A DNA stretch of 64,000 nucleotides from Euschistus heros (lineage: Eukaryota; Arthropoda; Insecta; Hemiptera; Pentatomidae), in NCBI GenBank assembly GCA_003667255.2, contig RCWM02000020.1, positions 3,343,501 to 3,407,500 on the forward strand. Direction: 5' to 3'. Numbering within the stretch: position 1 is the first letter of the stretch; the number at the start of each line of letters is the position of its first letter. A program made the position numbers and the translations under genes. The notes under the pieces were generated by a model. It was not told where the DNA came from. It saw nothing but the letters and a program-made list of their open reading frames with translations, and did no database searches. Of the stretch, positions 46,427 through 57,769 are shown piece by piece.

Positions 46427-47257
46427 AGTGAAAAGTTTTCTTTATTATTGTTATAATGCAGACGGGATACTCAAGCTCCGATATAATAACCATTAGCAGT
46501 TGTTCGCCCTTTAAGGGCAAATACAACTTCTGTCAGCTAATTTCATTCCCTCCACATATTTGTTTGCTTTTATTAAAATTAGTTTCGACTAGTTAGCCCA
46601 GTCATATAAGGAGTTTTATGCAGCAAATCTCGGAAACAAAGCAATGAAGCTGAATTTTTGCATATATTTTCGTTTTGGCCTTCTAAATGAGGGATGAAAA
46701 GTCACCGACCTTAACATGTTAGCATAATTAGATATTAAGGGTTAAAAGTCACAAAAATAATTTATTTTTTTAAATATCTCGATTTCTATGCCTCGGGCGT
46801 CAATCAAGATGGTTACAAAACTCGTAGATAATATTATTTTCTATAATTTTAGTTCAATTAATTTTTTTTTTTAGGATTAACCGTTTTCGAGATATAGCGC
46901 GAAGAATGAGAAGCGGGCACCGGTTCGGACAAACATTTGCTTCTAGTGCCTTCGACAATTGTTTCTCAGAAATATTTTCAGAAACAAAGTTGTAGAGTTT
47001 TTACTTTAATTTTGTATTTATTTTTATTTTATGTATACGTTTCTGGGCACTTGAATCAAATATTTGAAATAAAGTGAGGTTTCTCTATAATTATCGACTT
47101 TAAAAACGTATATCTCGAACACCGTTGAGAGTTGGATAAATATGTATAGAAACAATTTTATAGGAAATTTCATTAGCTTTAATTTTGATCTGTAGTTTAT
47201 TTTTCTAGAGTCCACCGTTATCGAGATATAATTGAAAAACCTAAACATGGGACCTTC
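46423..47257. other. Unclassified degenerate repeat region
   Basis: Between about 46620 and 47240 phrases such as ACCGTTTTCGAGATATAG, TATATCTCGAACACCGTTGA and CCACCGTTATCGAGATATAA recur at ~150-250 bp spacing in alternating orientation, suggesting an old degenerate tandem or foldback element. No coding. Confidence 0.4.
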
Positions 47258-47303
47258 TTTTCTATTCTGCTAAATTCAAAGGGTAATTTAGCAGAATAGA
47301 AAA
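47258..47303. repeat. 19-bp perfect hairpin
   Basis: TTTTCTATTCTGCTAAATT and its exact complement separated by CAAAGGGT. It ends the degenerate repeat region and may be the tip of an inverted-repeat element. Confidence 0.85.
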
Positions 47304-47875
47304 CAAATTCATTTTTACGGATTTTGAGGTGCTCCATTTAAACTATGCGAATCGAAAAAATATTAAAAAGCGAGCAAAAAATTGACGTATAATAAAAAAA
47401 TAAAAAATGAAGAAATGTGAAAATAAAATTAACTAAATTTTCAAAGAGTTATCTAATCAGTTTTTTGTCAAATACATCATTAAATAAATTACTAAGCCTC
47501 TACTGCACACTATATTTAAATATCAGGAATCACATGCAGAAGCTAGTGGACAGCTGCCCATTTATTTTAACAGTAATCCAATCTACATGATAAAATGGCA
47601 TTTTTTATAAAAAAAAATAAACTTATACAAAAATTAACTCTATTTAATTTCCTACTAGTTATTTAATTTCTTTTTCCAAGGTAACTATAGTCAATAGAAT
47701 GCAAAGTGTTCTCATTCAGAAGTATATGTACTATATACGATAGATAAAATCGAACAGTGTATAATCTTGTTACAATTATTACCTGTTTTCTTTGTATAAT
47801 CGAAGATAGATAAAAAATATCCAATATCGACATGAAAGGATTTCATTGGATTTGGGGACAATTTAGAAGTGATTT

Positions 47876-47910
47876 CTATTGGCGAAACGTGACGTTGGTT
47901 CCGCCAATAG
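47876..47910. promoter_or_regulatory. CCAAT / CRE-like dyad
   Basis: CTATTGGCG and CGCCAATAG form a 9-bp inverted pair around a second palindrome AACGTGACGTT. Two opposed CCAAT boxes flanking a TGACGT core is a promoter-like arrangement. It lies ~75 bp upstream of the candidate exon at 47987. Confidence 0.3.
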
Positions 47911-47986
47911 CGATTAGCCTTTCCGATCTTATAACTCCCCTCCCCCAACCTCTGGGCCATTAATTTCTTCTCTTTATGTCTTTCAG

Positions 47987-48121
47987 GACCTCTACTGTTC
48001 CCACTGTACTGCTAACCATACCACCTCTGAAAATTATTCTTTAAATAAAAGAGCTAATTTTCAAATGGTTTTTTGGGATTTTAAGAAGAGATGGAGTTTT
48101 TTGAAAATGCAAATGACGTAG
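47987..48121 (+). CDS. Candidate 3' terminal exon of unknown gene
   Basis: Preceded by a strong pyrimidine tract and acceptor (TTTCTTCTCTTTATGTC then TTTCAG). The frame opens DLYCSHCTANHTTSENYSLN and continues 45 codons to a TAG at 48119. No homologue is recognised; may be chance. Confidence 0.2.
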   Translation, partial: DLYCSHCTANHTTSENYSLNKRANFQMVFWDFKKRWSFLKMQMT

Positions 48122-48373
48122 TGTGACGATATTAATACGACTAAAAGCAATATATTTTTACAAATCAAATGAATATCAAATATTTGATAAAGTGATGAAA
48201 TTGAAAAATATGGTTCAAATGAAAGAGGAAGTTAAAAAATTGGGTATCAGAGACTACAAAGATAAGGATTCGGAAAAATGGTTAAAAATATAAAGGTTCT
48301 TGTAAGAATTTGGGCAGAGAGGAAGAAAACCTGAAAATGATATACGCGTGGTCCACCGTTGGCCTGTATCGCG

Positions 48374-48376
<3 letters not shown>

Positions 48377-48422
<46 letters not shown>
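48377..48422. repeat. (AT)n microsatellite
   Basis: Directly abuts the 3' end of the chimeric retroposon on the minus strand and may derive from its tail. Confidence 0.95.
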
Positions 48423-48426
<4 letters not shown>

Positions 48427-49443
48427 TATTTATTGATATTTACAACTGTATACATATATACAATAAGAAAATTTGAGGAAAATGATTACAATGACATGTT
48501 AAGACATTAGGAGGTTCTCATTAGGAGGTCTCTTGGTCATCTTCTTTTCAGACACCTCGGAAGATTATCGGAAAATCAGTGTGAGGCAAGTTAGGAGGCT
48601 AGTGGATTCGAGATGGTATGGAGTTTACTATGAAACGATAGGTATCTGGTTTGGGCCATAGGGTTTGTTTTGTGATTGTAGCGTGAAAGGATTAGATACG
48701 AGAATTGGAAGGTTTAGCGAAGCCCCAAAGCTCAACTCAGTGTTGCCTAATCGGTCTAATTATTGCATGTAAATAAGTCTTTTGTAATTTATTAAAAGCA
48801 TTGAATGCTTGCCTATTAAATGTTGGGATAGTCGAAAACAACAAGCAGTTTCTTGTCTTTTAATCTGGTATGCAATAATATCTTTTAGTTTTTTTTTTCA
48901 CTCTGACGTTCTTAAATACAGCTATTTTTATTTATGTCATTCTGCGAGTAATCCATGATTAAGATTTCTTATCCCCATCAACCTAAAGTGAAGCGAATGT
49001 GAGTCAAAAATATTGAACTGAGGTTGCTTTGTATTAAAGCAATATTTTGTTGCCATAGCTGATGTGCTCCAAGCCTTAAACGAGAGATATTTGAAGGAAC
49101 TGAACTCAAAGTATGTTTATTTCAAGACCGTGCCTAAGAGCTTATGATACTTGATAAAAGTAGAGAGCATTACGTGCCCTATACTGACGGAGACCTGTCG
49201 AATACAAATGCTTGTGTTTACCTCAAAGGGAATTGCGGAACCCTAAAGATTCTTCAGGTAACCAACCTATTCTAGCCTTGGTGGGCAGGTCAAGATTCAT
49301 TCCGTGGGTCCACCAATATATTTTTAACCTGCCCAGATGGAATTCCAACCAACGACTTTTTGTACTAAGCGCGCAGAGACCCATGGCCCAATGCGCTCGC
49401 CCATTCAGTCCCTATTTTTATTTTTAAAGCACACCTTTTGATA
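48423..49443 (-). mobile_element. Chimeric retroposon with tRNA-Ser-like head, body and J2 tail (copy 3)
   Basis: Minus strand order: A-rich linker (GGTGTGCTTT), a tRNA-Ser-like head (GGGACTGAATGGGCGAGCGC, GTCTCTGCGCGC, then GTTGGTTGGAATTCCATC as degenerate B box), a ~450-bp non-coding body (TTTAGGGTTCCGCAATTCCC, GTTGATGGGGATAAGAAATC), then from about 48870 the J2 ORF2 end and 3' UTR to ATTTACAACTG-complement at 48435. This is the longest of four chimeras. The LINE part is frame-broken and shares derived changes with the other chimeras (CTGCTTGTTGTTTTCGA). Interpreted as a pol III-promoted element using a LINE 3' end. Confidence 0.6.
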
Positions 49444-49664
49444 TTGAAGCAAAACCCCGAATAACGTGCATATTTTAAAAAATATTTTCCGAAACGCCCA
49501 AGTTTTTTAAGAAGGAAAATTTGAAATTCGGATTTAGCACCTCAAAAACATTTTTAAAAAAACCTATAGACGAAAAAATTTTCCACCAGGTTTCATTCAC
49601 ATTTCATTGAAACATTGTTCAAGTATCTTACACTAATTCTCTAGTGACTTTGATAAATATTTAT
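49444..49664. other. Spacer, no gene seen
   Basis: AT-rich; no element recognised. Confidence 0.3.
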
Positions 49665-49830
49665 ACTATTATATAAAAGGACAAAGCTATTTTTTCGTTT
49701 GTGATCACTAACCGCGAAAACTACTGATCTAATACGTACCAAATTTTAACTACACAATCTTTACAGATCAAGGAAGGTATAGCAATTATGAAATTTACAT
49801 AATTTCAATTACATTATTGTTAAAAAATCG
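49665..49830 (+). mobile_element. Helitron-like 5' end
   Basis: TATACTATTATATAAAAGGA, CGTTTGTGATCACTAACCGC, CGTACCAAATTTTAACTAC and CAAGGAAGGTATAGCAAT match 29925-30110. The element cannot be followed further; a separate 3' part of the family is at 51650-52123. Confidence 0.65.
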
Positions 49831-50349
49831 ATGAATATGTGTTGAGCAGTGAAGTTGGGAAATTGACCGATAGGTGCCGAGCGCCATTTAATAGAGGTTA
49901 CAAAGATAAGGTTAGGATAAGATTAAATTTTTTTTAAAAAGGCATGGAGTTACAGTACTATGGAGAGGCCTTTCCTGTATATTGTTCCGTGAGGGGCGAG
50001 ACCAAAACATAACTGGCCACGCCCACTATGCCCAACTGGCGAATTGCATTCTATATAGCCTAGGGCAATTTAAAGGGTTCGTAATAAATAAAATAAGTAA
50101 ATCACTAAAGTAAATAAATCACTAAAATAGAATAACAGCAGTATAAAGCCTAAGAAACCAAAATCTGAACTGATAAGAGGTTAATATACTGATGATACGG
50201 TTCACACCAAAATGGCTGCCTGTCCTGGCTATTGAGAGATAAGCCCCCTCCACTTGTCTATAACTCCATGAAAAAAGGCTATAAATATGAGGTAGCTCTA
50301 TTCAATCTGGAAATCGTTGACATTCATAATGAATAGTCACAATGCAAAT
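49831..50349. other. Spacer, no gene seen
   Basis: Moderate complexity with some G+C (GGCCACGCCCACTATGCC at about 50010) but no recognisable ORF. Confidence 0.3.
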
Positions 50350-50870
50350 ATTATCTGATTGTATCCGATTCATTAAGCTCACTGAAATCACTGGAAAACA
50401 GAAACTCAAAAAGACGTTTTGGTGATGAAAATCCAACTTCTTGAGAAGGAATGTCTACGTTCAGGCAAAAAGTGGTAAGATTTCTTTGGGTTCCTTCTCA
50501 TCTCTGGGCATCGGAAGAAACGAAGAAGCAGACCAAGCTGCAAATGCTGCCAAGATTGAAACCCATTCAGACGTCATATACATCAATAAAACGACTGCAT
50601 CGGATTGGCGTATTCATATAAAAAAAAGAATATATGAATCATGGATTACAGAGTGGAACAAAACAGCTGAAAAATTAGTGCAAAATTAAAAGTAGTCCTG
50701 ACGTATGGAGAACATCAGAAAGGGAGAAATCGCCCGCGAAGAGCTGTCTTGGCAAGGATACGAATGGGACACACAGCCATAACGCACACGTATCTTCTAA
50801 AGGGACTCTATCCACCGACCTGCAGGATCTGCAATGTACCCATGACCGCTGGAGCACATCTTAATGGACT
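50350..50870 (+). pseudogene. I/R1-type LINE RNase H domain and C-terminus
   Basis: The RNase H of I-clade LINEs removes template RNA. Pieces in three frames: IVSDSLSSLKSLENRNSK (SDS catalytic region), VRFLWVPSHL then GIGRNEEADQAANAAKIE (W-PSH-GI-GNE-AD motif with the catalytic Asp), TASDWRIHIKKRIYESWITE, and ARIRMGHTAITHTYLLKG with PPTCRICNVPMT (zinc-like tail). Frameshifts occur near 50505 and 50690. The final H/C residues of the zinc motif are lost where the tandem array begins. Confidence 0.8.
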
Positions 50871-50872
50871 GA

Positions 50873-51620
50873 CAAGGAGATTAATATTTAGTTATTATAT
50901 TAAAAGGCATAACTCCTCATTGCTTTATTCATTTACTCCATAATTTTCCACTGACTGGCAGGTGAAACAATCTATTTTAAGAGACTTGAAACCTGAAGAT
51001 GGAGCAACATGACAAAGCTCCGAAACATGTAGTAAATGAATAAAGCAAATGAGGAGTTATGCCTTTTAATAATAACTAAATATTAAGCTCCTTGAATGAA
51101 ACATATATAGTAAATTGGTGAATGGCAACCATAACCACATTTTTAAAAGAAGAAGGAAATATAAGAACAAATCAAAAGAGGATGAATCTGGAGATGAATT
51201 CCACAATTTCCACTGACTGGCAGGTGAAACAATCTATTTTAAGAGACTTGAAACCTGAAGATGGAGCAACATGACAAGCTCCGAAACATGTAGTAAATGA
51301 ATAAAGCAAATGAGGAGTTATGCCTTTTAATATAATAACTAAATATTAATCTCCTTGAATGAAACATATATAGTAAATTGGTGGATGGCAACCATAACCA
51401 CATTTTTAAAAGAAGAAGGAATATAAGAACAAATCAAAAGAGGATGAATCTGGAGATGATTCCATAATTTCCACTGACTGGCAGGTGAAACAATCTATTT
51501 TAAGAGACTTGAAACCTGAAGAATGGAGCAACTGACAAGCTCCGAAACATGTAGTAAATGAATAAAGCAAATGAGGAGTTATGCCTTTTAATATAATAAC
51601 TAAATATTAATCTCCTTGGT
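50873..51620 (+). repeat. 262-bp tandem array (2.6 units) with hammerhead-like motif in each unit
   Basis: Units start at TTCCACTGACTGGCAGG at 50946, 51208 and 51469 (periods 262 and 261). Each contains CCTGAAGA(A)TGGAGCAAC, AAGCTCCGAAACATGTAG and AATGAATAAAGC. The motif spans 50993-51030, 51255-51291 and 51516-51552. A 68-bp inverted copy of the end (TAAAAGGCATAACTCCTCAT) precedes the array at 50873-50940. Units 1-2 are near-identical; the third is cut at CTCCTTG. No ORF. Confidence 0.9.
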
Positions 51621-51649
51621 ATGACGTATGGATCCCAGTAAAGATTTAA

Positions 51650-52123
51650 AATCGAACGATAACAGCGCTATTCAGCAACTGAGCTTGCAATAGTAAAAAT
51701 ATTTAACCAAACTGTACCTAATTTTAACTACAATATCTTCATAGCTCTAGAAAGGCTTATGATAATACATTTTACTATAATATTAAATTAAAATGTATAG
51801 TCTTGAGTGCTAGAAAAGAGGCTAGCTAAACCGTCATATACATTTATGGCTAGAAATTAAAATCCAACCAGATGGATCGATAAAATTATTTCTGCCAATT
51901 GGATGTCTAATTATGCTTTTAGATACTCTTCAAATACCTAATAATGCAATTATAACCAAGTTAAAAATTACTGCCATGCTTGAAAATATCACTGAAGAAA
52001 TAATGCTAAATTTAAAACTTAAATACAAGATTTTTATCTATAAACAAATGAAATTCAATTATTAGTTAAAATAAGTTCTTTATTTATGAGAGCGGGCGAA
52101 GCCGCGATGGGGTGTGCTAGTAT
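51650..52123 (+). mobile_element. Helitron-like element, 3' end intact
   Basis: Shares the 5' block (ACCTAATTTTAACTAC, TCATAGCTCTAG) and ends with GAGAGCGGGCGAAGCCGCGA, whose GCGG/CCGC forms the terminal hairpin, then GGGGTGTGCTAGT. CTAGT at 52119-52123 is the expected Helitron terminus, followed by A/T. About 80 bp of the 5' end are missing. Non-coding, so dependent on an autonomous partner. Confidence 0.8.
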
Positions 52124-53199
52124 ATTAATATTTACATAGCTAAACTTTTTATTGTAGACTTGACTTATTCAAACTCAAGAAACTTCCCCATTCTAGATAA
52201 AAATAACGTTAAGGATATATCATGAGTAAATTTGAAACAGGTACGAGATGGAAATGTCTAACTGTCGCGATTTCATTAGGTAATGCAGAATGGAATGGCA
52301 ACTAACTTATCAAATCAGAACATTTGCGAGGTAACATCGTTTTCCAACTAGCCGCGAAAGTTAGCTGGAGGGATCTTATCTTCATATATGTCATGCAATG
52401 CAGATGAGCATTTATGTTAATGTACGAAGGATGCATTATGTATAGAATAAGGGGACCTAGTAGGCTTTACAGTTATGTAAAAACTTTGAATGGTCTTATT
52501 GACATTCTTATTTAATTTCGAAATGTTGCAGCTGAATGTGAGGCATAGCGTAGGTAGGTTGTGAGGTATTCTCATGCAGTAGGTAGCTGCCATCTCACAA
52601 TCAGTGTACATGATCATGTATGATTCATGCTTCATATTTCCTTTTCCATTGCATATATACCTAATATACCAAAAATAATTTTTCATTATCCTGGTAATTG
52701 TCGTGAAAAAGTGGATCACCGAATTATCTTTACAACTATTTAAAATGAGTAAACTAGTAATCATTAAAGGAGAATTTTTAATATCTGCGTTACAAAAAAT
52801 TGGTTGATTTGTGATTCTTAGTATAGTATTAAATTTTCTATTTCAGCGCAAGAGATATTTTAGAGTGATTACAACATTTCGGAAAACGGTTGAAAATACC
52901 CTACTGAAAAGTACACAATAATTACATTATTTCAGTATAAACTAAATGTACCAATAATGAAAACTTCTCTAGTAGTGGCAACTGAACTATTTAACTTGTA
53001 ATAAAAATGCTGGGTTGGCTTTGAATCAGATTTAAAATTACAATGAATCTGTGGATTTTGTGAATAAAAAAAGCATTTTCTGTGCTGTTTTGTGAATTTC
53101 GGGTTATGGGTAGGATTAGAAAGCTATTTTTCCCTCTTTATTTGTGTCTATGGGACTTACTGATTAGGCTATTACACAGATTAATGCTAATTTGTTAAT
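52124..53199. other. Spacer with an unassigned 115-codon minus ORF
   Basis: 52417-52764 (minus) is open for 115 codons and contains several Cys and Lys but no recognisable domain, signal or splice context. Given the AT-rich setting I regard it as probably non-coding. The rest is featureless. Confidence 0.3.
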
Positions 53200-53560
53200 T
53201 TTTTTTTTTATTCTTAATCTTTTTATTTGATTAATTACATGCTGCCTCACTCAAGGGCAATGAGTAATATCGATGACAGTGACTCATTCATTCAATATGT
53301 ACACTGATATAAAATAATGTAAAATAAATAAAGTAAGAAAATTTAAAATAAACAACTTAAATATACAAGAAATAAAATAATATATACAAGAAATAAGATA
53401 AAATGTACAAGAAATTGAAAATATTATATAAAATAAGAATTAAGGAAAAAAAGAAAGAGTCATAACTACATTCGTACTCTATATAAAATATTCACAAACA
53501 CTCCGAGGAACACCCCGATCCAAGCCTGCCCCCCAGTTTGAAAGGCAAGCCGGGCTCAGA
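53200..53560 (-). mobile_element. Possible LINE 3' UTR remnant
   Basis: Minus strand: GCCCGGCTTGCCTTTCAAAC, then A/T-rich spacer and CATTGCCCTTGAGTGAGGCA before AATCAAATAAAAAGATTAAG and an A/T run. The layout is like the 3' UTR of CR1-type LINEs, as at 53640, but no coding part is attached. Confidence 0.3.
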
Positions 53561-53639
53561 GAGTATTTGTCAATTAATGTGGGAAAAATTGCGTTTTTCT
53601 AAAATGAGATTTTTGCAAAGTCATCTCGTGAATATAGCT

Positions 53640-54523
53640 GCTGTATATGAAATGAAATGAAAAAATAATCTTTATTCCGGGACATATTGTCTATGAATAA
53701 CAGACATGTATAATAAGTTGTATAATAGTCTGGCTAATTTCAAACGAAGATAATAATATGTATAAAAGGTAATATATGTATATACAATTGAAAATAGAAC
53801 TTTGTGATAAATATATACATGAGAAAAGAAGAGAGAAAAAAAATAGGACAAAAAATAATAATAACCATATGCTAATATAATAATTACAATGCGTTCAGAA
53901 AAATAAAGAAATATAAAAAAAAATCAATTAAATAAAAGAAATATAGTGAATAGAAAGGAAAATATATATAGAGAAGAAAAATATTAAGACCTATTTGAAT
54001 AATAATAATATGATAAAATATTTACTAATACCTAAAAGGTAATATATACAATTGATAATAGCACTTTATCAATTAGAAGAAAGAGAAAAGAAATAATAAT
54101 AATAATTTATATGAGAAAAAACGAACAATCGTTGGGCAAACAAATGTCAAAAATAAAAACGAATTTAAATTTATACAATGATATACTTATTGAAGCAAAT
54201 TCATCTTCAATGCTGAATTCAAGCAATGCTGAATTTTATTAACTTCACTTTTAATGATCACTCATATTGGCGGCATCTATCTGGGATTTAAGGAGATATT
54301 GGAATAGGAGAGTTTTGAATGAGTTTAAGGAAGAAGCATGTCTAATTTCAGAAGGGATCGAGTTCCAGAGGGTAGTGGATCGAGCTTGGAAGGAGTGTTG
54401 GTATAATGCTGTTCGGTGGAAAGGAGTATATAGGTCAGAGGAACGTGATCTTGTGAGTTGGGAGTGGACGGAAGACTTGAATATCAGTCGGTTGTAGATG
54501 TAGGGTGGGCAATTTAATGACAT
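53640..54523 (-). mobile_element. CR1/L2-type LINE 3' end
   Basis: The minus-strand frame 54251-54523 encodes an ORF2 C-terminus: VHSQLTRSRSSDLYTPFHRT, ALYQHSFQARSTTLWNSIPS and EIRHASSLNSFKTLLFQYLL. The R-S-SF--RA--LWNSLP-E-R-ASSL--FK pattern is the signature end of CR1, L2, Daphne and related LINEs. A ~600-bp T-rich 3' UTR ends CCCGGAATAAAGATTATTTT and a short CATTT repeat, the microsatellite tail expected for the group. The reverse transcriptase proper is not present. Confidence 0.75.
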
Positions 54524-54699
54524 GGTACAGGAAAGTGCCCAGGTATATGCATATTAGAGAATGAGGAAATTTACTATTTAACTATCTGAGAAATTTCTAA
54601 TGAGCGTGTTTCTTTTTTTTATTGCTCTCCTCAAAAAATTTGATTTTGCTACTTACCTGACTTTAACCTCCAAGCAGACGGAATACAATTTCAAATATT

Positions 54700-54765
54700 A
54701 GTTAAAATTATTTATGTTCTTTACTTCAGAGAGCGGGCGAATCTACAACGAGGGATGCAGGTATA
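54700..54765 (+). mobile_element. Helitron 3' end remnant
   Basis: TTCTTTACTTCAGAGAGCGG then GCGAATCTACAACGAGGGAT mirrors the end at 52086-52123, with the hairpin and CTAGT degraded. Confidence 0.5.
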
Positions 54766-54769
54766 CTAT

Positions 54770-55229
54770 ATTTATTTTTAAGTTTTCTCTGTTAGGGATA
54801 ATATGTAGCACATACATTTTAACGAAGTATTAAACTATACGCACAAATTATCATAGTATAAAAACGTAAACATTTTAAATCGTCAATTAATATAAATCTA
54901 TTTATATAAAGTTCAAATGGTTGAAGGTCTATGATTATTCTACATCTATTGAAAGGGCTAGACTGAGATAGATTAGGTTAGGCTGAGGAGGGCGGAGACC
55001 CCAAGAGCATTAGCCCCTTCTATTGTAGGGCCCATTCCAAGAGGAATTCACGGCCTGTTTCAATAGATAGACTTACAAACCGTATTTACCTCTAATATCT
55101 CAAAACACGATCAGTCGATATTGATTTAGCATCTTTTCAAACCTGTAAGAAGGTTTTAATGAATTATGCTATAAATAAATATCTTTTTAAACCATCATTT
55201 TTGGACTCCATCAGGAAAATCGACTTATT
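54770..55229. other. Spacer, no gene seen
   Basis: Includes GAGGGCGGAGACCCCAAGAG (about 54988), slightly GC-rich, but no assignment. Confidence 0.25.
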
Positions 55230-55715
55230 TGGAGTTCACAAGGTTAAAATGACAAGATGCCCGCCATTTTTAACTGCTTCAGCATTTACAAGCTAAACGA
55301 TCAAACCTTACAAAGGATTCATTTATCGCTTTGAGACTCCACTAAACCATCCGATTCATCTCGTATCCAATCCTTGTAAATCCAAAATCCTCAATGCTCT
55401 TTACTTTGTGACTAATAAACTTATCCGTAAAGACCTTAATGTTCCTTATGTTGCTGATTTAGCCCAGACCAGATTCCAATCCTTCCGTAGTAAGCTACAT
55501 AACCACTCCAATCCACTAGTCCCCCAACTTGCTTCCCACTCCATTCCCAATAATCATCCGAGGCGTCTGGAAAGAAGATGGCCTAGAGACCTATTAGTGT
55601 AGATTTTTATTGAAATGCTTTTATTGAGTGGTTATTTACATGCCATTGTATTCAATATCAACACATTTACTTGATGTATATGTTTTTGTACAGTTGTAAA
55701 TATCAATAAATTAAA
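55230..55715 (+). mobile_element. J2 LINE tail
   Basis: C-terminal frame 55408-55602: TNKLIRKDLNVPYVADLAQT, RFQSFRSKLHNHSNPLVPQL and HPRRLERRWPRDLLV, then the 3' UTR to AAATATCAATAAATTAAAAA. The upstream thumb is decayed. 5'-truncated. Confidence 0.85.
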
Positions 55716-55749
55716 AAAAAATTAAAAATTATATTTAATGGGACATATT

Positions 55750-55960
55750 GCCCGAAAAATCCTCAAAGCCCCTTACTTTGTCCCAAACAAACCTGATACC
55801 TATCCTTTCATAGTAAACTTCATAACAATGCAAATCCACTAGTATCTCAATTTACTTCTCATTCTATTCCGCGATCACCCTCCCAAGGCGTTTGAAAAGA
55901 AGATGGACTCTTCTACCATAGATCTTTAATTACAAAAATGTAGTTGCTTTACAAGCAATG
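55750..55960 (+). mobile_element. J2 LINE tail fragment
   Basis: CCTCAAAGCCCCTTACTTTG, ACCTGATACCTATCCTTTCA and AGGCGTTTGAAAAGAAGATG follow the J2 C-terminus with a ~55-bp internal deletion. Tail to tail with the previous copy. Confidence 0.7.
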
Positions 55961-56149
55961 GACATTCTATTTTGAGCATTATTTTAACATTAACTAAATT
56001 AATTTTTATTTTATTGTATATCCTCACCACTTATACTGATTACACATGAGTGTTATCAGTAAACAATCACCCCCTTCATTGCCTCTTAACACTCCAATCC
56101 CATATCCTAAACTTTCAAGAATGATGTAAAAAATGGAGAACCAAAATAA

Positions 56150-56815
56150 ATCCAAACAAATTTATCCCGGCCAACAGTATCCCTTAATGATATTCCACTG
56201 ATCCCTGTTGAACAGATTCGCTACCTAAGACTCCACTTGGACAAACGTCTTACTTGGAATTCACATACAAGACTAAAACGACAAGAAACCGCCCGTCTTT
56301 ACAGACTGCTTTAACATTTACTAGACAAATGTTTAGAACATCCAATGAATAACAAAAGCCTAATTAACATGACTGTGATTAGGCCTATTTGGCCGTACGG
56401 AATTTAGCTTTTGGGCTGCACAAAATCATCCAATTAATCTTGCATCCAATCTTTGCAATCCAAAATCATTCGATAATCCTCAATGATCTTTAATTTGTCA
56501 CCAATAAACTTATCCATAAATATCTTAATGTTCCATATGTTTCCGATTTAGGCCAAGCCAGATACCTATCCTTTCATAGTAAGCTCTTTAACTACTGAAA
56601 ACCTCTAATATCTCAACTTGTGTCCAATACCATTCCCGATAATCCTCCAAGGTGCCTGAAAAGAAGATTGTCCAGACACCTTCTGGTGTAGAATTGTTAT
56701 TGAACTGCTACTGATGAGTAGTTTTTTCAAGTTTTGACATGTTATTATAAAAGTTTACAACAATTTTACTTGATGTATATATTTTGCACAGTTGTAAATT
56801 TTTGTTTTGTAAAAA
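56150..56815 (+). mobile_element. J2 LINE tail, longest 5' extent
   Basis: Reaches further upstream than any other copy: LNDIPLI, then IRYLRLHLDKRLTWNSHTRL (the conserved YLG--LD-RLTW--H motif after the palm) and KRQETARLYRLL, through a decayed C-terminus and the 3' UTR. It proves that J2 tails derive from a reverse-transcriptase ORF. Several stops. Confidence 0.85.
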
Positions 56816-56839
56816 GTTCATCGTGTCAGACTATTGTAA

Positions 56840-57050
56840 CATATAGTGAGCAAACGCTTTTAGTAGCATATGAATTACGAAGTACTCATAGCCATAATCA
56901 GTTTTATTTGGACAAAGGTAGTACGACCACTTTGAGACTACACTGAACAATCCAATCAATCTCATATCCAATCCTTTAAACAATCCACATTGCTCCTTAC
57001 CGTTCCACAACAAAATTATAAATAATGATCTAAACTGATGGAACATAGTT
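56840..57050 (+). mobile_element. J2 LINE fragment
   Basis: ACTCATAGCCATAATCAG, TTTGAGACTACACTGAACAA and CATTGCTCCTTACCGTTCCA align with the ELWGS...NAPYFVTN region. Strongly decayed. Confidence 0.5.
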
Positions 57051-57769
57051 AATTAATGGGGATGATGGTATGAGGTGTAATCATTAAGAAAATACAATGA
57101 AAATAAATCAATTTACAGTACCCACCTTTTTGTTTATTGACTACGAACCTGAGCAGCCCTAATTGAAGCTACTAGACTCCATTAATTAACTCACCAAATT
57201 TAAGTTATGTGTTTAAGATAAGATTAGAGTACAGTATACTATTTGAGACATAGACATATATAATTTATTTTAATCAAAAAATTAAAATAAACTATACAAT
57301 ATGCACCATATTAACAACACAATTTCATGAAAATAACTCTCATATCAGTGTTTGATCTGTCAGTTCTCATCATGAGAGGGTATAGTTAACATGGTGTATT
57401 TTAAATAGTTTATGAACGTTGGCAAATTAAAAATATGTCTTGTTTGTTTCAACAATACAATATTTTTTAATCCCATTGACAGATCCCTTCCAACAACAAC
57501 CTACTTGTTATATTCATCTAGTCATCAAACACACATCATCAGTTTAGAGATTATGGATGAATTGGACTAAAACATGTATAAATTCTAGTGAATATGTATA
57601 ATAAGTCATACGACTTATGTGAACCTGCTCATACGGTTACCATTATTGCGTTTTGTTCAATATGTTTAAATGTAGTTGCAGCTATTAATAAAAGTATTCG
57701 ATTTTAATTTGACTCTTGATTTAATAATCATGGATTCCTGGGAGAAAAAAAGATACAATAGATTCAATT
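57051..57769. other. Spacer, no gene seen
   Basis: AT-rich; no elements recognised. Confidence 0.3.

Noticed and set aside
49212..49427. 71-codon plus ORF as a gene
   Set aside because: Lies across the antisense of the tRNA-like head and body of the chimeric retroposon.
50873..51620. CRISPR array
   Set aside because: Repeats are 262 bp, near-identical throughout and without spacers; the genome is eukaryotic.
52417..52764. 115-codon minus ORF as a hypothetical gene
   Set aside because: No recognisable domain, splice context or codon bias; plausible by chance over this much non-coding DNA.
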